Part shown: one piece after another, positions 1 through 6,854 of the stretch
How the letters are laid out: every line of letters starts with the position of its first letter
How positions within the stretch are numbered: position 1 is the first letter of the stretch
Assembly: GCA_944359055.1 (NCBI GenBank)
Contig: CALVSO010000041.1
Coordinates: forward strand, 1 to 40,154
DNA: 40,154 bases
DNA from: an uncultured Bacilli bacterium
GTDB taxonomy: Bacteria > Bacillota_I > Bacilli_A > RF39 > UBA660
Reading direction: 5' to 3'
Position numbers and translations under genes: made by a program
Notes under the pieces: generated by a model
What the model was told of the DNA's origin: nothing
Seen by the model: only the letters and a program-made list of their open reading frames with translations
The model's database searches: none

Positions 1-29
1 AATGGTGCTATATAAATAGTACTCAAACA
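1..29. other. attL: Left attachment half-site (attL side)
   Basis: The window opens with AATGGT, which recurs as its last six bases. Bases 20-29 (TACTCAAACA) are the exact inverse complement of TGTTTGAGTA at 40122-40131. Joining the two ends through one AATGGT gives a symmetric site of about 56 bp whose centre falls at the AA of AATGGT. Large serine integrases use attP sites of about this size and symmetry, and this site abuts the integrase stop codon. The host half-site is not visible, so the exact crossover dinucleotide is inferred. Confidence 0.75.
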
Positions 30-1412
30 TTATTTGAAATGTATTATGTATTGTAAATCCTTGTTTCTTTCAATATAATCAATATATTTAAGCCAAAAAG
101 CTCTTTTAGATTCATTATCTAATTTTTCGTATAATTCATTTATATCAGTTTTAAGTAGTTCATTATAAATACTTAAATCTTTTTTATTATCTTCCATTTT
201 TTTTGCATTTTCTAATTCTTGTGAAAAAAGTTTATAATTTTCTTCAAATTTTTCTTTACTTATTTTTCCCTCAATATATAAATCTGTTATACGGTTAATT
301 TTCGATTCTATTTTTTTGATATCAACTTTTTTTAATTCTTGCTTATTTTCTATTGTTGAATATTTTATAATCATATCTTTAATATGTTCTTTAAAGTTTG
401 CTAGTAAATATTTTTCAAGAGAAGATTCAAGAATAGGGCTTCTATTTTTACATAATTTAGAAGTATATGCTTTGTTGCACCGATAGGCAGGATTTTTATA
501 TTTTTTATTATATTTAGGTTTTGTTGTTGCGTGAGTAAATCCTGCTAAATTATGACCACATTCACTACATTTTAATAAACCTCTAAAAATATATTCATAT
601 TTAGCGTGATTAGATTTTGCATTTCTTTTAATTCGCTTTTGATTTTCTAAAAATTCATCTTTTGTTATATATGGTTCACAATAATTTTCTATTCCTCTAT
701 AAATACCTGTATATAATTCATTTTTAAAGTAATGACATATACTATAATAGTTAATTGATAAATTATATTTGTTATTTATATATAACATGGTTTGACGCAT
801 AGAATTAAATATTTTAAAATGTTCAAACATATCATTTACTATATCTTTTGTATCTTCATCTTTAACGACGTGTTTGTTTTTCTCCTCTCCCACAACCTTA
901 TATCCTAGTGGCATACAATGTGAACCTTGGATTGCTCTTTTATTTTTTACCATATTATCAAAGTTAAATTTTATTCTATCTGATGTTTGATCTGATTCGT
1001 TTTGAGCTATTGATAATTTTATATTTAAATGTAATCTTCCGTTAGATGTAGTGGTATTATATTCTTCATCAGAACATTCCCAGTCAATGTGATTTTTTTC
1101 AAGTATTTCTTGAATTTTATAATAATCTGAAATGTTTCTAAACCAACGATCTAATCTCCAAAAAACTATTCTATCAAATTTTTTCAATTTTGCATCATTA
1201 ATTAGTCGTAGTAATTCTTTTCGACTATTTAATTTTGAACGAGCAGACTTTCCTTCGTCAGCGTATATTTCAGTTATTTTATAACTTTTTTGCTTACAAT
1301 AATCAATTAATCTTTCTTTTTGAGAATTCAAAGAGTAACCGTGTCTAACTTGTTCTTCTGTACTAACACGAATATATATTGCAGCATTAATTATTTTTTT
1401 TATTGTTTCCAT
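30..1412 (-). CDS. int: Large serine recombinase (phage integrase)
   Basis: This 460-residue protein catalyses site-specific integration and excision. The N-terminal resolvase domain (about 10-150) has the catalytic serine in YIRVSTEEQ (Ser17, with Arg15) and the conserved WRLDRWFRN segment. A recombinase domain with GYKVV follows. A zinc ribbon has CSEC and a second cysteine pair near residues 275-325. The C-terminal part (about 345-430) is Lys/Glu-rich and probably the coiled coil that controls synapsis. Length and domain order match large serine integrases. The gene ends one base inside the att site. The start is preceded by AAGGAAG at good spacing. A palindrome, TACGTGAAAACACGTA, lies 40 bp upstream and may control expression. 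Confidence 0.95.
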   Translation of the reverse strand: METIKKIINAAIYIRVSTEEQVRHGYSLNSQKERLIDYCKQKSYKITEIYADEGKSARSKLNSRKELLRLINDAKLKKFDRIVFWRLDRWFRNISDYYKIQEILEKNHIDWECSDEEYNTTTSNGRLHLNIKLSIAQNESDQTSDRIKFNFDNMVKNKRAIQGSHCMPLGYKVVGEEKNKHVVKDEDTKDIVNDMFEHFKIFNSMRQTMLYINNKYNLSINYYSICHYFKNELYTGIYRGIENYCEPYITKDEFLENQKRIKRNAKSNHAKYEYIFRGLLKCSECGHNLAGFTHATTKPKYNKKYKNPAYRCNKAYTSKLCKNRSPILESSLEKYLLANFKEHIKDMIIKYSTIENKQELKKVDIKKIESKINRITDLYIEGKISKEKFEENYKLFSQELENAKKMEDNKKDLSIYNELLKTDINELYEKLDNESKRAFWLKYIDYIERNKDLQYIIHFK

Positions 1413-1441
1413 TATAGCACTTCCTTTTTACTAAATTTTAT

Positions 1442-1470
1442 GCTATAATTATACGTGAAAACACGTACAA
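1442..1470 (-). promoter_or_regulatory. Palindromic integrase upstream region / overlapping -10 elements
   Basis: A 16-bp perfect palindrome, TACGTGAAAACACGTA (1452-1467), sits in the integrase leader. It resembles the TACG/CGTA operators at 3415-3429 and 3487-3501, so the phage repressor may also act here. TATAATTATA beside it (1444-1453) reads as a -10 box on both strands; the plus-strand copy is an extended -10 (TGCTATAAT). The -35 elements are weak on both strands, so promoter direction is uncertain. Confidence 0.45.
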
Positions 1471-1511
1471 TTATATTGTATTTAAAAGTTTTGCAGACTT
1501 GTTTTCAATTT

Positions 1512-1537
1512 CTACCGTTGGCGCGGTAGTTTTTTTT
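1512..1537 (+). terminator. Rho-independent terminator, plus-strand orientation
   Basis: A perfect 6-bp stem CTACCG/CGGTAG with loop TTGGCG is followed by eight T residues on the plus strand. Both neighbouring genes lie on the minus strand, where the same hairpin has no T-tract after it. It therefore cannot be the normal terminator of the 1555-2352 gene. It would end a short plus-strand transcript starting near 1456, or block readthrough entering from the left. Confidence 0.7.
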
Positions 1538-1554
1538 ATAAACATTTTTAAATA

Positions 1555-2352
1555 TTAATTAGAACAATTAAAAGGTTTGTATCCTTTTGCAACAGCACTA
1601 TTTATACTATAAACCCAAAAAGCATATTTTTTTCCTTCAGTAACTTCTTTCATGCAATCATAACTGTAATAATAATTTCCATATCCATTTAGTACAAAAA
1701 CAATGTATTCATCCATAAAGTTTGATTTTTTTCTTAATATAATATTTTCTTTCAGTAATTCAATACGACTATTGTTACTAGATTCTACTGTTCCTTTTAA
1801 AGAAATAATTTCTTTTTTTAATTCATCAGCATAATTTTGCTCTTTTATTATAAATATGCTTTCAATAATAATTATGATTGTTAAAATTATTATTACAATA
1901 ATAAACATTTTGTTTATGTTAAGAAATTCAAAATTAAATTTGCGTGTAAGATGTTTTTCTTTTTTGTTGTACTGTTCTTTTTTTTGTTGTTTCTGTTCAG
2001 TAGTATTAACGTCAAAATTACCAAACATATTAATGTTAATATAATAATAAAATAAAGCACCTAAACCACCAATACCTACGAAATTTGAACTATCTGTAAT
2101 TGCAGTAATTAAAACGGAAATAATAAATGCGATTAAACTGTTATATTTACATATTTTTTTGTAATTTTGACTATTAAGTTTATTCGAAATTTTTAAAATA
2201 AATGGTGCTATCATCATTATTAAACTTATAATTAAAACATCTATTAATCCTAAAAAATATATATTATCTGTATTACCATAATTAATGTAACTACCACAGG
2301 CACTTGCATATAATATTAGTAATAATCCAAAAGCAATTATAAATCTTTTCAT
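1555..2352 (-). CDS. Membrane protein with coiled coil and C-terminal Cys/Tyr-rich domain
   Basis: A 265-residue protein with four likely membrane segments: about 4-22, 31-53, 70-88 and 149-169. A helical coiled coil (about 172-210) follows, then a C-terminal domain ending GYKPFNCSN. That domain has one cysteine in YYYSYDC and one in FNC, and it resembles small secreted or surface modules that end in GY-x-P-C. It is the last gene of the minus-strand lysogeny run, with AGGAG before its start. Expression in the lysogen is likely, so a role in lysogenic conversion or superinfection exclusion is possible but not shown. I do not recognise a named family. Confidence 0.75.
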   Translation of the reverse strand: MKRFIIAFGLLLILYASACGSYINYGNTDNIYFLGLIDVLIISLIMMIAPFILKISNKLNSQNYKKICKYNSLIAFIISVLITAITDSSNFVGIGGLGALFYYYININMFGNFDVNTTEQKQQKKEQYNKKEKHLTRKFNFEFLNINKMFIIVIIILTIIIIIESIFIIKEQNYADELKKEIISLKGTVESSNNSRIELLKENIILRKKSNFMDEYIVFVLNGYGNYYYSYDCMKEVTEGKKYAFWVYSINSAVAKGYKPFNCSN

Positions 2353-2362
2353 AAAAGAACTC

Positions 2363-2674
2363 CTATCTACTTGTATCAGTTAGGATATATTCATCTATAC
2401 CTAACTCTTGTAATCTATTATTATAATCTTCTGCTAAATCAATATAATTTTGTTTGTAAAAATCTTTATCATTTACTAATTTTTCATTACAATTTCTTAT
2501 ATCATTAATTAATGATTCAATATCAATTTCATTATTATAAGCATAATCTGTTATAAATTTTTCTTTGCCACAAATTGATATTTTTTGATTAGTTAATTCG
2601 ACTTTATAAGTGTTTTTGTTAGCACAACCAGTAACTATTATAACTGCAGATAAAATTACTAAAACATTTTTCAT
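2363..2674 (-). CDS. Small lipoprotein
   Basis: A 103-residue protein starting MKNVLVILSAVIIV followed by the lipobox V-T-G-C, so it is probably lipidated and anchored outside the membrane. The remainder (about 80 residues) is polar and helical, with one more Cys pair (ICG and RNC) that could form a disulfide. The start at 2674 is chosen over a Met 18 bases upstream because AAGGTGG lies six bases before it and because it gives a clean signal peptide. It lies one base downstream of the ImmA-like gene, so the two are translated in series. Prophage lipoproteins at this place sometimes block superinfection; that is inference here. Confidence 0.75.
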   Translation of the reverse strand: MKNVLVILSAVIIVTGCANKNTYKVELTNQKISICGKEKFITDYAYNNEIDIESLINDIRNCNEKLVNDKDFYKQNYIDLAEDYNNRLQELGIDEYILTDTSR

Positions 2675-2675
2675 A

Positions 2676-2990
2676 TTATTCCACCTTCTCAATTAAAAAA
2701 TTAATATATCTATTTGCTTCGTCTTCGTATTTATCAATGTAAAAAGCAAATAAATCTCTATTTATTTGACATAACTGATTTAATTCAATATGTGCTAATT
2801 CGTGTAAAATTGTCTTTTTTCTTTTGTAATATGATAAATTTTTATTTATTAATATATTATATATATTTTCATATTGAAAAATAAAGCCATGAATATAATC
2901 TGGTAAATCTATTAATGTTATATTTGCATTATAATAATTTAGCAATTCTTGTAAAGTAATTTCATTTTTTAATAAATTATATAAATTCAT
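2676..2990 (-). CDS. immA: ImmA/IrrE-family metallopeptidase
   Basis: A 104-residue protein with a zinc-metallopeptidase motif HELAH at residues 63-67 and the family's second signature, YEDEANRYI, at 88-96, with Glu91 as the likely third ligand. In the ICEBs1 and phi105 systems the ImmA protease cleaves the adjacent ImmR repressor to induce the element. The gene directly follows a short HTH repressor that lacks its own peptidase domain, which fits that division of labour. It is shorter than Bacillus subtilis ImmA (about 170 residues), keeping mainly the catalytic core. AAGGAG precedes the start. Confidence 0.85.
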   Translation of the reverse strand: MNLYNLLKNEITLQELLNYYNANITLIDLPDYIHGFIFQYENIYNILINKNLSYYKRKKTILHELAHIELNQLCQINRDLFAFYIDKYEDEANRYINFLIEKVE

Positions 2991-3033
2991 ACTTAATACT
3001 CCTTTTAGTGATTAAGTACCTATACTAGCATAC

Positions 3034-3387
3034 TTATTCTTTACCTAATTCTTTATCAATTTCTTTTTTTCTTTTTTCTATAATAAATTTAATATATTCT
3101 TTATCATCATCAGTTAGTATGTCTTTATGTTTATCAAATAATATTTCTAATTCATCAAAAGAATTTTTATATTTATTCTCTATTAGATCAGACTTTTTAA
3201 TATTAAAATAATTTGCTAATAATTCAATTTTATCTATTCTTGGATAAGTTGTGGCATTATACCAATCAGTAAATGTTGTATATGGTATATTTAAGTCATC
3301 ACAAATTTTATTTCTATCTTTGCCATAGTAATCCATATAATATTTTAAATTCTTTGCAAAAATTTCTTTATTTCCTAAATCACTCAT
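3034..3387 (-). CDS. XRE-family HTH repressor (CI/ImmR-like)
   Basis: A 117-residue protein with an N-terminal helix-turn-helix (about 10-66), including KICDDLNIPYTTFTDWYN as the recognition region. A short charged helical tail follows, without an S24 peptidase domain. It is the likely lysogeny repressor. It sits next to an ImmA-type peptidase and is transcribed away from a Cro-like gene across a promoter pair whose spacers contain matching palindromes. Repression of both promoters, relieved by ImmA cleavage, is the expected circuit. GAAAGGAAG precedes the ATG. Confidence 0.9.
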   Translation of the reverse strand: MSDLGNKEIFAKNLKYYMDYYGKDRNKICDDLNIPYTTFTDWYNATTYPRIDKIELLANYFNIKKSDLIENKYKNSFDELEILFDKHKDILTDDDKEYIKFIIEKRKKEIDKELGKE

Positions 3388-3410
3388 AAAATTCTTCCTT
3401 TCATATATAT

Positions 3411-3439
3411 ATGATACGACATAATCGTAAAAAAATCAA
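3411..3439 (-). promoter_or_regulatory. Leftward lysogeny promoter with operator
   Basis: Read on the minus strand, TTGATT (3434-3439) and TATCAT (3411-3416) are separated by exactly 17 bp, 24 bases upstream of the repressor start. The palindrome TACGACATAATCGTA (3415-3429) fills most of the spacer and overlaps the -10 box. A repressor bound there would block RNA polymerase, so this is probably an autoregulated promoter for the repressor, immA and downstream genes. Confidence 0.75.
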
Positions 3440-3479
3440 TAAAAAAATAAAAAAATTACGAAAAAAAAGTAAAAAAGTA

Positions 3480-3508
3480 TTGACATTACGGTAAAACCGT
3501 AGTAACAT
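3480..3508 (+). promoter_or_regulatory. Rightward early promoter with operator in its spacer
   Basis: TTGACA (3480-3485) and TAACAT (3503-3508) are 17 bp apart. The perfect palindrome TACGGTAAAACCGTA (3487-3501) exactly occupies the spacer. The Cro-like gene starts 23 bases after the -10 box, behind AAGGAGG. This is the lytic promoter, and the palindrome is the repressor/Cro operator. The same 18-bp sequence recurs at 3724-3741. Confidence 0.85.
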
Positions 3509-3530
3509 ATATGATGTAAGGAGGTATAAA

Positions 3531-3761
3531 ATGAAATTAACACTTCGTGCAATCAGAATTAATAATGGTTGGACAATAGAAGAAATGGCTAAAAAAATAG
3601 GCGTAAGTATTGATACTTTAAGGAATTATGAGATTTACAAAACATATCCAGATATACCGATTGTAGAACGAATACTTAATCTAACAAAAATGAAGTATGA
3701 TGATATTATTTTTTTACCCAACAATTACGGTAAAACCGTAGAAAACGAAGAACAGGAGTAG
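3531..3761 (+). CDS. Cro-like HTH regulator
   Basis: A 76-residue DNA-binding protein that is almost entirely one XRE-type helix-turn-helix: LRAIRINNGWTIEEMAKKIG with recognition helix SIDTLRNYEIYKTYPDIP. It diverges from the repressor and is the first gene after the rightward promoter, so a Cro-type switch to lytic growth is likely. The end of its reading frame (residues about 64-72, NNYGKTVEN) is encoded over a second copy of the operator palindrome. Strong AAGGAGG precedes the start. Confidence 0.85.
   Translation: MKLTLRAIRINNGWTIEEMAKKIGVSIDTLRNYEIYKTYPDIPIVERILNLTKMKYDDIIFLPNNYGKTVENEEQE
3724..3741 (+). promoter_or_regulatory. Second operator copy inside cro
   Basis: ATTACGGTAAAACCGTAG repeats, base for base, the operator in the rightward promoter (3485-3502). 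It lies in the last codons of the Cro-like gene, 239 bp downstream. The core 15-bp palindrome is perfect. A downstream operator could allow looping between two repressor-bound sites or a roadblock to transcription. Confidence 0.75.
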
Positions 3762-3766
3762 ATAAG

Positions 3767-3934
3767 ATGAATGAAATAATTGATATTAATGGATTCGAAA
3801 TTGAAAAAAATAAAGTTAATGAGATTGTTCAAGAAATTATTAAAATATTAAAAGAAAAAAATATCACATATGCTATCGCATATATGATACTTGATGAAAT
3901 TAAAGATAGCTTAAATAATAACATTATTAGGTAA
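3767..3934 (+). CDS. Small hypothetical early protein
   Basis: A 55-residue helical, charged protein (MNEIIDINGFEIEKNK...), starting five bases after the Cro-like stop, with AGGAG in the preceding junction. No family is recognised. Its end overlaps by 8 bp the end of the convergent minus-strand gene at 3927-4466. Position suggests an early regulatory or host-takeover protein. Confidence 0.6.
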   Translation: MNEIIDINGFEIEKNKVNEIVQEIIKILKEKNITYAIAYMILDEIKDSLNNNIIR

Positions 3935-4466
3935 TTCTTTTTATTAATTCTTGTAGTGCATTAGATATAACTCGTAAGTCATTATTTTGTATATGTTGCT
4001 TTGTAAATTTAATTCCGTGATCTTGTTTAGCGTTTATTATAAATATTTCACGATAATTTTTAACATTACTACAATAAAAAATTTCAAAATTAATCTCATC
4101 AAAATCAATATTTGCAGTTTTTATAGGAATTTTAAAAACTTGCTGTGGTGCAAGATTTCCGTTGCTTAATTTTTCTAAAGCATTTGGTATTTGAGAATAA
4201 GTTTTATTTAATTTATCTAATTTATTGTTATCAAAAGTAATTGAAATAATATGTGCTAGAGAATTTCCTATATTTTTAATTACTAAATATTCCATAGGAG
4301 AATTTATATCTATAACATCTTTATAAATTATTATATTTGGTCTAGTATTATCTTCAATCATTTGTGAGTTTTGTTTTAAAGTTTTGACAGATATATAGAT
4401 TGATATTAATGCACTACATCCAGTAATAATTCCAACAAGAAGTTGAATCCAATCAGATACATTCAC
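3927..4466 (-). CDS. Membrane-anchored hypothetical protein (probable moron)
   Basis: A 179-residue protein with an N-terminal membrane segment (DWIQLLVGIITGCSALISIY, about 5-26), a short basic stretch and a cytoplasmic or surface domain beginning NTRPNIIIY. That domain has beta-rich repeats such as YLVIKNIGNSLAHIISITFD. Related proteins are common in Bacillota prophages but I know of no assigned function. Translation starts at GTG (4464-4466) behind AAAGGAGGT. It is transcribed against the early operon that surrounds it, which marks it as an independently expressed insertion. Inverted ACAATG/CATTGT arms (4465-4470 and 4489-4494) bracket its ribosome binding site and could fold over it. Confidence 0.7.
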   Translation of the reverse strand: MNVSDWIQLLVGIITGCSALISIYISVKTLKQNSQMIEDNTRPNIIIYKDVIDINSPMEYLVIKNIGNSLAHIISITFDNNKLDKLNKTYSQIPNALEKLSNGNLAPQQVFKIPIKTANIDFDEINFEIFYCSNVKNYREIFIINAKQDHGIKFTKQHIQNNDLRVISNALQELIKRIT

Positions 4467-4578
4467 AATGCATACCTCCTTTCAAAAACATTGTAAAGGA
4501 GAACATAAGACAAGTCAATAAAATAATTAAAAGAATAAGGACAAACCTTAAAAAAATATTATTTAGTAGGTGATAAAA

Positions 4579-4716
4579 ATGGAAAAAAATAAGTCTGCAA
4601 AACAAGAAAACATTTTTAAAAATATAGATCCAAAAGATATGATTGAATATTTAATTTATTTATATGAAAGACAAGAAAATATAAAAATAAGCTATGAAAT
4701 TAAAACTAAATCATAG
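4579..4716 (+). CDS. Small hypothetical protein
   Basis: A 45-residue charged protein (MEKNKSAKQENIFKNIDPKD...) rich in Lys and Tyr, preceded by AGGTGAT. No family is recognised. Codons 5-9 contain AAGTCTGCAAAAC, which is perfectly complementary to a segment of the possible plus-strand transcript ending at the 1512-1537 terminator. It is the first plus-strand gene after the interrupting minus-strand gene. Confidence 0.6.
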   Translation: MEKNKSAKQENIFKNIDPKDMIEYLIYLYERQENIKISYEIKTKS

Positions 4717-4749
4717 TTAAAAAAAGAAAGGACAAGTTAGGAGGAGAAT

Positions 4750-4986
4750 ATGAAAAAAAATAAAGATGGAAAAACATTACAAGAAGTATTAGATGAAAAT
4801 CGAGAAAAAATGTGGGAAAGACATTTAAAAGAAAAGAAAAAACAAGAAAAAGAAATAATTATAGGGATGTTTTTAATAGGCGCAATTTTAGTAGGTATAT
4901 TTTATTTAGGATATTTGCAAAATTCTAAAGCTATGGAAAAATGCACACAAAATCACGATTATGATTATTGTTTAGTTAATTTATAA
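4750..4986 (+). CDS. Small single-span membrane protein
   Basis: A 78-residue protein with a highly charged N-terminal helix (about 1-35, Lys/Glu-rich), one membrane segment (about 37-55, IIIGMFLIGAILVGIFYLGY) and a short tail with two cysteines (KCTQNHDYDYCLVNL). The tail is probably outside the cell, where the cysteines could pair. AGGAGGAG precedes the ATG. Similar small proteins are common in early phage regions without known function. Confidence 0.65.
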   Translation: MKKNKDGKTLQEVLDENREKMWERHLKEKKKQEKEIIIGMFLIGAILVGIFYLGYLQNSKAMEKCTQNHDYDYCLVNL

Positions 4987-5002
4987 AGGAGGTGATGTAA
5001 AA

Positions 5003-5158
5003 ATGATTGTACAAAAAAAAGATTGGTCACGGGGGTGCTCCAATCAAGTTGTAAATAAAAATTTACTCTTTAAGTATATCTTAAAAATTAGATTATGTCA
5101 AATTGAAGATATATTAAACAGCTATTATTATTTGCTTGAGGTGAGTTATGAAAGATAA
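5003..5158 (+). CDS. Small hypothetical protein with internal mRNA hairpin
   Basis: A 51-residue protein (MIVQKKDWSRGCSNQVVNKN...) with a very strong AAAGGAGGTGATG ribosome binding site. Codons 7-15 are unusually GC-rich for this phage and form a hairpin: GATTGG (5021-5026) pairs with CCAATC (5040-5045), with inner CAC/GTG around GGGG. Its end overlaps the next gene's start by 11 bases. No family is recognised. Confidence 0.55.
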   Translation: MIVQKKDWSRGCSNQVVNKNLLFKYILKIRLCQIEDILNSYYYLLEVSYER

Positions 5159-5780
5159 TATGAAAAAATATAAAGTAGAAAAATTTAGTTTTTTTGATAA
5201 TTATTTCAGAATTATTGATGAATTTGAAAACGAAGAATATAAAAAAGATTTCGCACTTGCAATATTAAATTATATTTTTAAAGATGAATGTCCATCGTTT
5301 GTTGGAGAAAAAAAATTTGCTTGGATGGGTATCGAAAACAGTTTAAATACAAGCAAAAATAGAAGTTTTAACAAAAGAAACAAAATGAAATCAAAACAAA
5401 ATCAAAATGAAATCAAAACAAAATCAAAATCAAAACAAAAAAAATCAAAACAAAATCAAACATCTTCTACTTCTACTTCTACTTCTTATTCTATTTCTAA
5501 TAATATTTTAGAAAAAATAGAGTGTGAGGAAGAAAAACCTTTTTTAAACGAATTAGATAGCTTGTTTAACGAATATGTAGAGTTAAGACAAAAAGAGAAA
5601 ATGAGTACAAGTGAAACTGTTATAAACCGTTTATGGAATAAATTGAAACCATATGATGATGAAGTTAAAAAACAAATGTTAGGAAATGCAATAAATGGAA
5701 AATGGAAAGACTTGTATCCGATTAGCGAAAATAAGAAAGAAAAAAAATCTATCTTTGATGAGATAGATGAGTTGGTGTGA
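5148..5780 (+). CDS. DUF6291-like phage replication protein
   Basis: A 210-residue protein. Residues about 10-75 match the pattern of DUF6291 proteins found at phage replication loci (FFDNYFRIIDEF, FALAILNYIF, then an AWMGIENSL helix). A low-complexity linker (about 80-115) follows, encoded by near-repeats of CAAAATCAAAA and TTCTAC and giving Lys/Gln/Asn-rich then Ser/Thr-rich stretches. The C-terminal domain (about 125-205) is helical. This two-domain layout resembles phage replisome organisers, where the N-terminal part binds DNA and the C-terminal part binds a helicase loader. The G39P-like gene follows directly. GAGGTGAG precedes the start. Confidence 0.65.
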   Translation: MKDNMKKYKVEKFSFFDNYFRIIDEFENEEYKKDFALAILNYIFKDECPSFVGEKKFAWMGIENSLNTSKNRSFNKRNKMKSKQNQNEIKTKSKSKQKKSKQNQTSSTSTSTSYSISNNILEKIECEEEKPFLNELDSLFNEYVELRQKEKMSTSETVINRLWNKLKPYDDEVKKQMLGNAINGKWKDLYPISENKKEKKSIFDEIDELV

Positions 5781-5781
5781 T

Positions 5782-6342
5782 ATGAACAGAGAACAAGTAA
5801 AAACCTTATTTAAAAGAATAAAAGTTCATTACAATACTTTCAAATCTAAAGACCAAGATGTATTCGATGAATGGTGTAGAAGATTACAAGATTATAAAGC
5901 GAATGGTGTTTTTGACAATTTTGATAGATACCTAAAAGAGCAACACGATGAACCACCAAAAGTTGTTGATTTAATAAATGAATTTATTCGAATTGAAAAA
6001 GATTTCAACAGCATTAACTGTACAATTTGTGGTAGAAAAGAATCTTTAAGCAATTACGATAACCATTTTTCAAGATGCAGTTCTATTGATTACATTTGTA
6101 GAAGCAGTAAAAAATATTTCGGACAAGTTCTTAACAAACAGAAACTATGGGAATTATCTGATGAAGTGTTTGAAGATAAGTATTGGAAGTTTTGTAAAAA
6201 ATTAGTGGATGTACAAGAATTAAGTAATTTAGAAAAATTATCATTACGAAATGCTATTTTGTCTCACTATGGACAAGAAGTTGATGGTGTGGCTTTTATA
6301 CAAGAAATAAGTAAAGGGATTCTAAATGGAACGCAAAGTTAA
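5782..6342 (+). CDS. G39P-like helicase loader with zinc finger
   Basis: A 186-residue protein. The N-terminal region (about 1-70) has the helicase-loader pattern: VFDEWCRRLQDY, then a hydrophobic helix, then EPPKVVDLINEF, as in SPP1 G39P and related loaders. A cysteine cluster follows (CTICGRKE...RCSSIDYIC), probably a zinc finger, then a helical C-terminus. It likely delivers a replicative helicase to the phage origin. No helicase gene is seen here, so the host enzyme is the probable partner. The Met at 5782 is preferred over an upstream Met at 5767 lying inside the preceding gene. Confidence 0.55.
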   Translation: MNREQVKTLFKRIKVHYNTFKSKDQDVFDEWCRRLQDYKANGVFDNFDRYLKEQHDEPPKVVDLINEFIRIEKDFNSINCTICGRKESLSNYDNHFSRCSSIDYICRSSKKYFGQVLNKQKLWELSDEVFEDKYWKFCKKLVDVQELSNLEKLSLRNAILSHYGQEVDGVAFIQEISKGILNGTQS

Positions 6343-6363
6343 ACTTGAAAAGGAGTTAGGAAG

Positions 6364-6549
6364 ATGATTGTAGAAATTGAAGTTTTAAACGAAAAAGTGT
6401 ATTTAAAGTGGGCTAAACCTAGAATACCAATGTATCACATTGTTAGAGATATTAGTGAGGCAAAGATATTTACGCAAAAAAGAGCAAAAGAATTACAAGA
6501 ACGATTCAAACATAAAAAAGCGAGGTTGATTAAATGCGTGAAAAATTAG
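6364..6549 (+). CDS. Small hypothetical protein
   Basis: A 61-residue basic protein (MIVEIEVLNEKVYLKWAKPR...) with a beta-rich N-terminal half and a Lys/Arg-rich helix at the end. AAAAGGAG precedes the start. Its last 16 bases overlap the next gene, indicating coupled translation. No family is recognised. Confidence 0.6.
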   Translation: MIVEIEVLNEKVYLKWAKPRIPMYHIVRDISEAKIFTQKRAKELQERFKHKKARLIKCVKN

Positions 6550-6854
6550 TTTACGAATATTTGTGCAAGAATCATTTAGGCAAGGCTAATTTAATTAAAA
6601 ACAAAGACTTACGAAAAATCTTTAATGTGAATAGTGATAAATCAATGAGAAAAATTATTCAAAACATTAGAGAGGACAAGCAGTATGAAAAACTGGTTGG
6701 AAGCGAATCAGGTAAATTAGGTGGCTTTTATATTTGTGCTACAAAAGAAGAGGTAGAAGAAACGATAAATAATACTAAACATAGAGCAAATCAAATGTTT
6801 AGAACTACAAAAATTATGGAATGGAAAAGTAAAATAGGAGGAATGAATTTATGA
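6534..6854 (+). CDS. Winged-helix DNA-binding protein
   Basis: A 106-residue protein with a winged-helix pattern: an N-terminal helix, a recognition region KNKDLRKIFNVNSDKSMRKI and a wing ending GKLGGFYICATKEEVE. A short helix with RANQMF follows. Such proteins occur beside phage recombination genes and probably bind DNA. It overlaps both neighbours (16 bp upstream and 4 bp downstream, ATGA), so it belongs to the same translational unit as the ATPase that follows. Confidence 0.6.
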   Translation: MREKLVYEYLCKNHLGKANLIKNKDLRKIFNVNSDKSMRKIIQNIREDKQYEKLVGSESGKLGGFYICATKEEVEETINNTKHRANQMFRTTKIMEWKSKIGGMNL

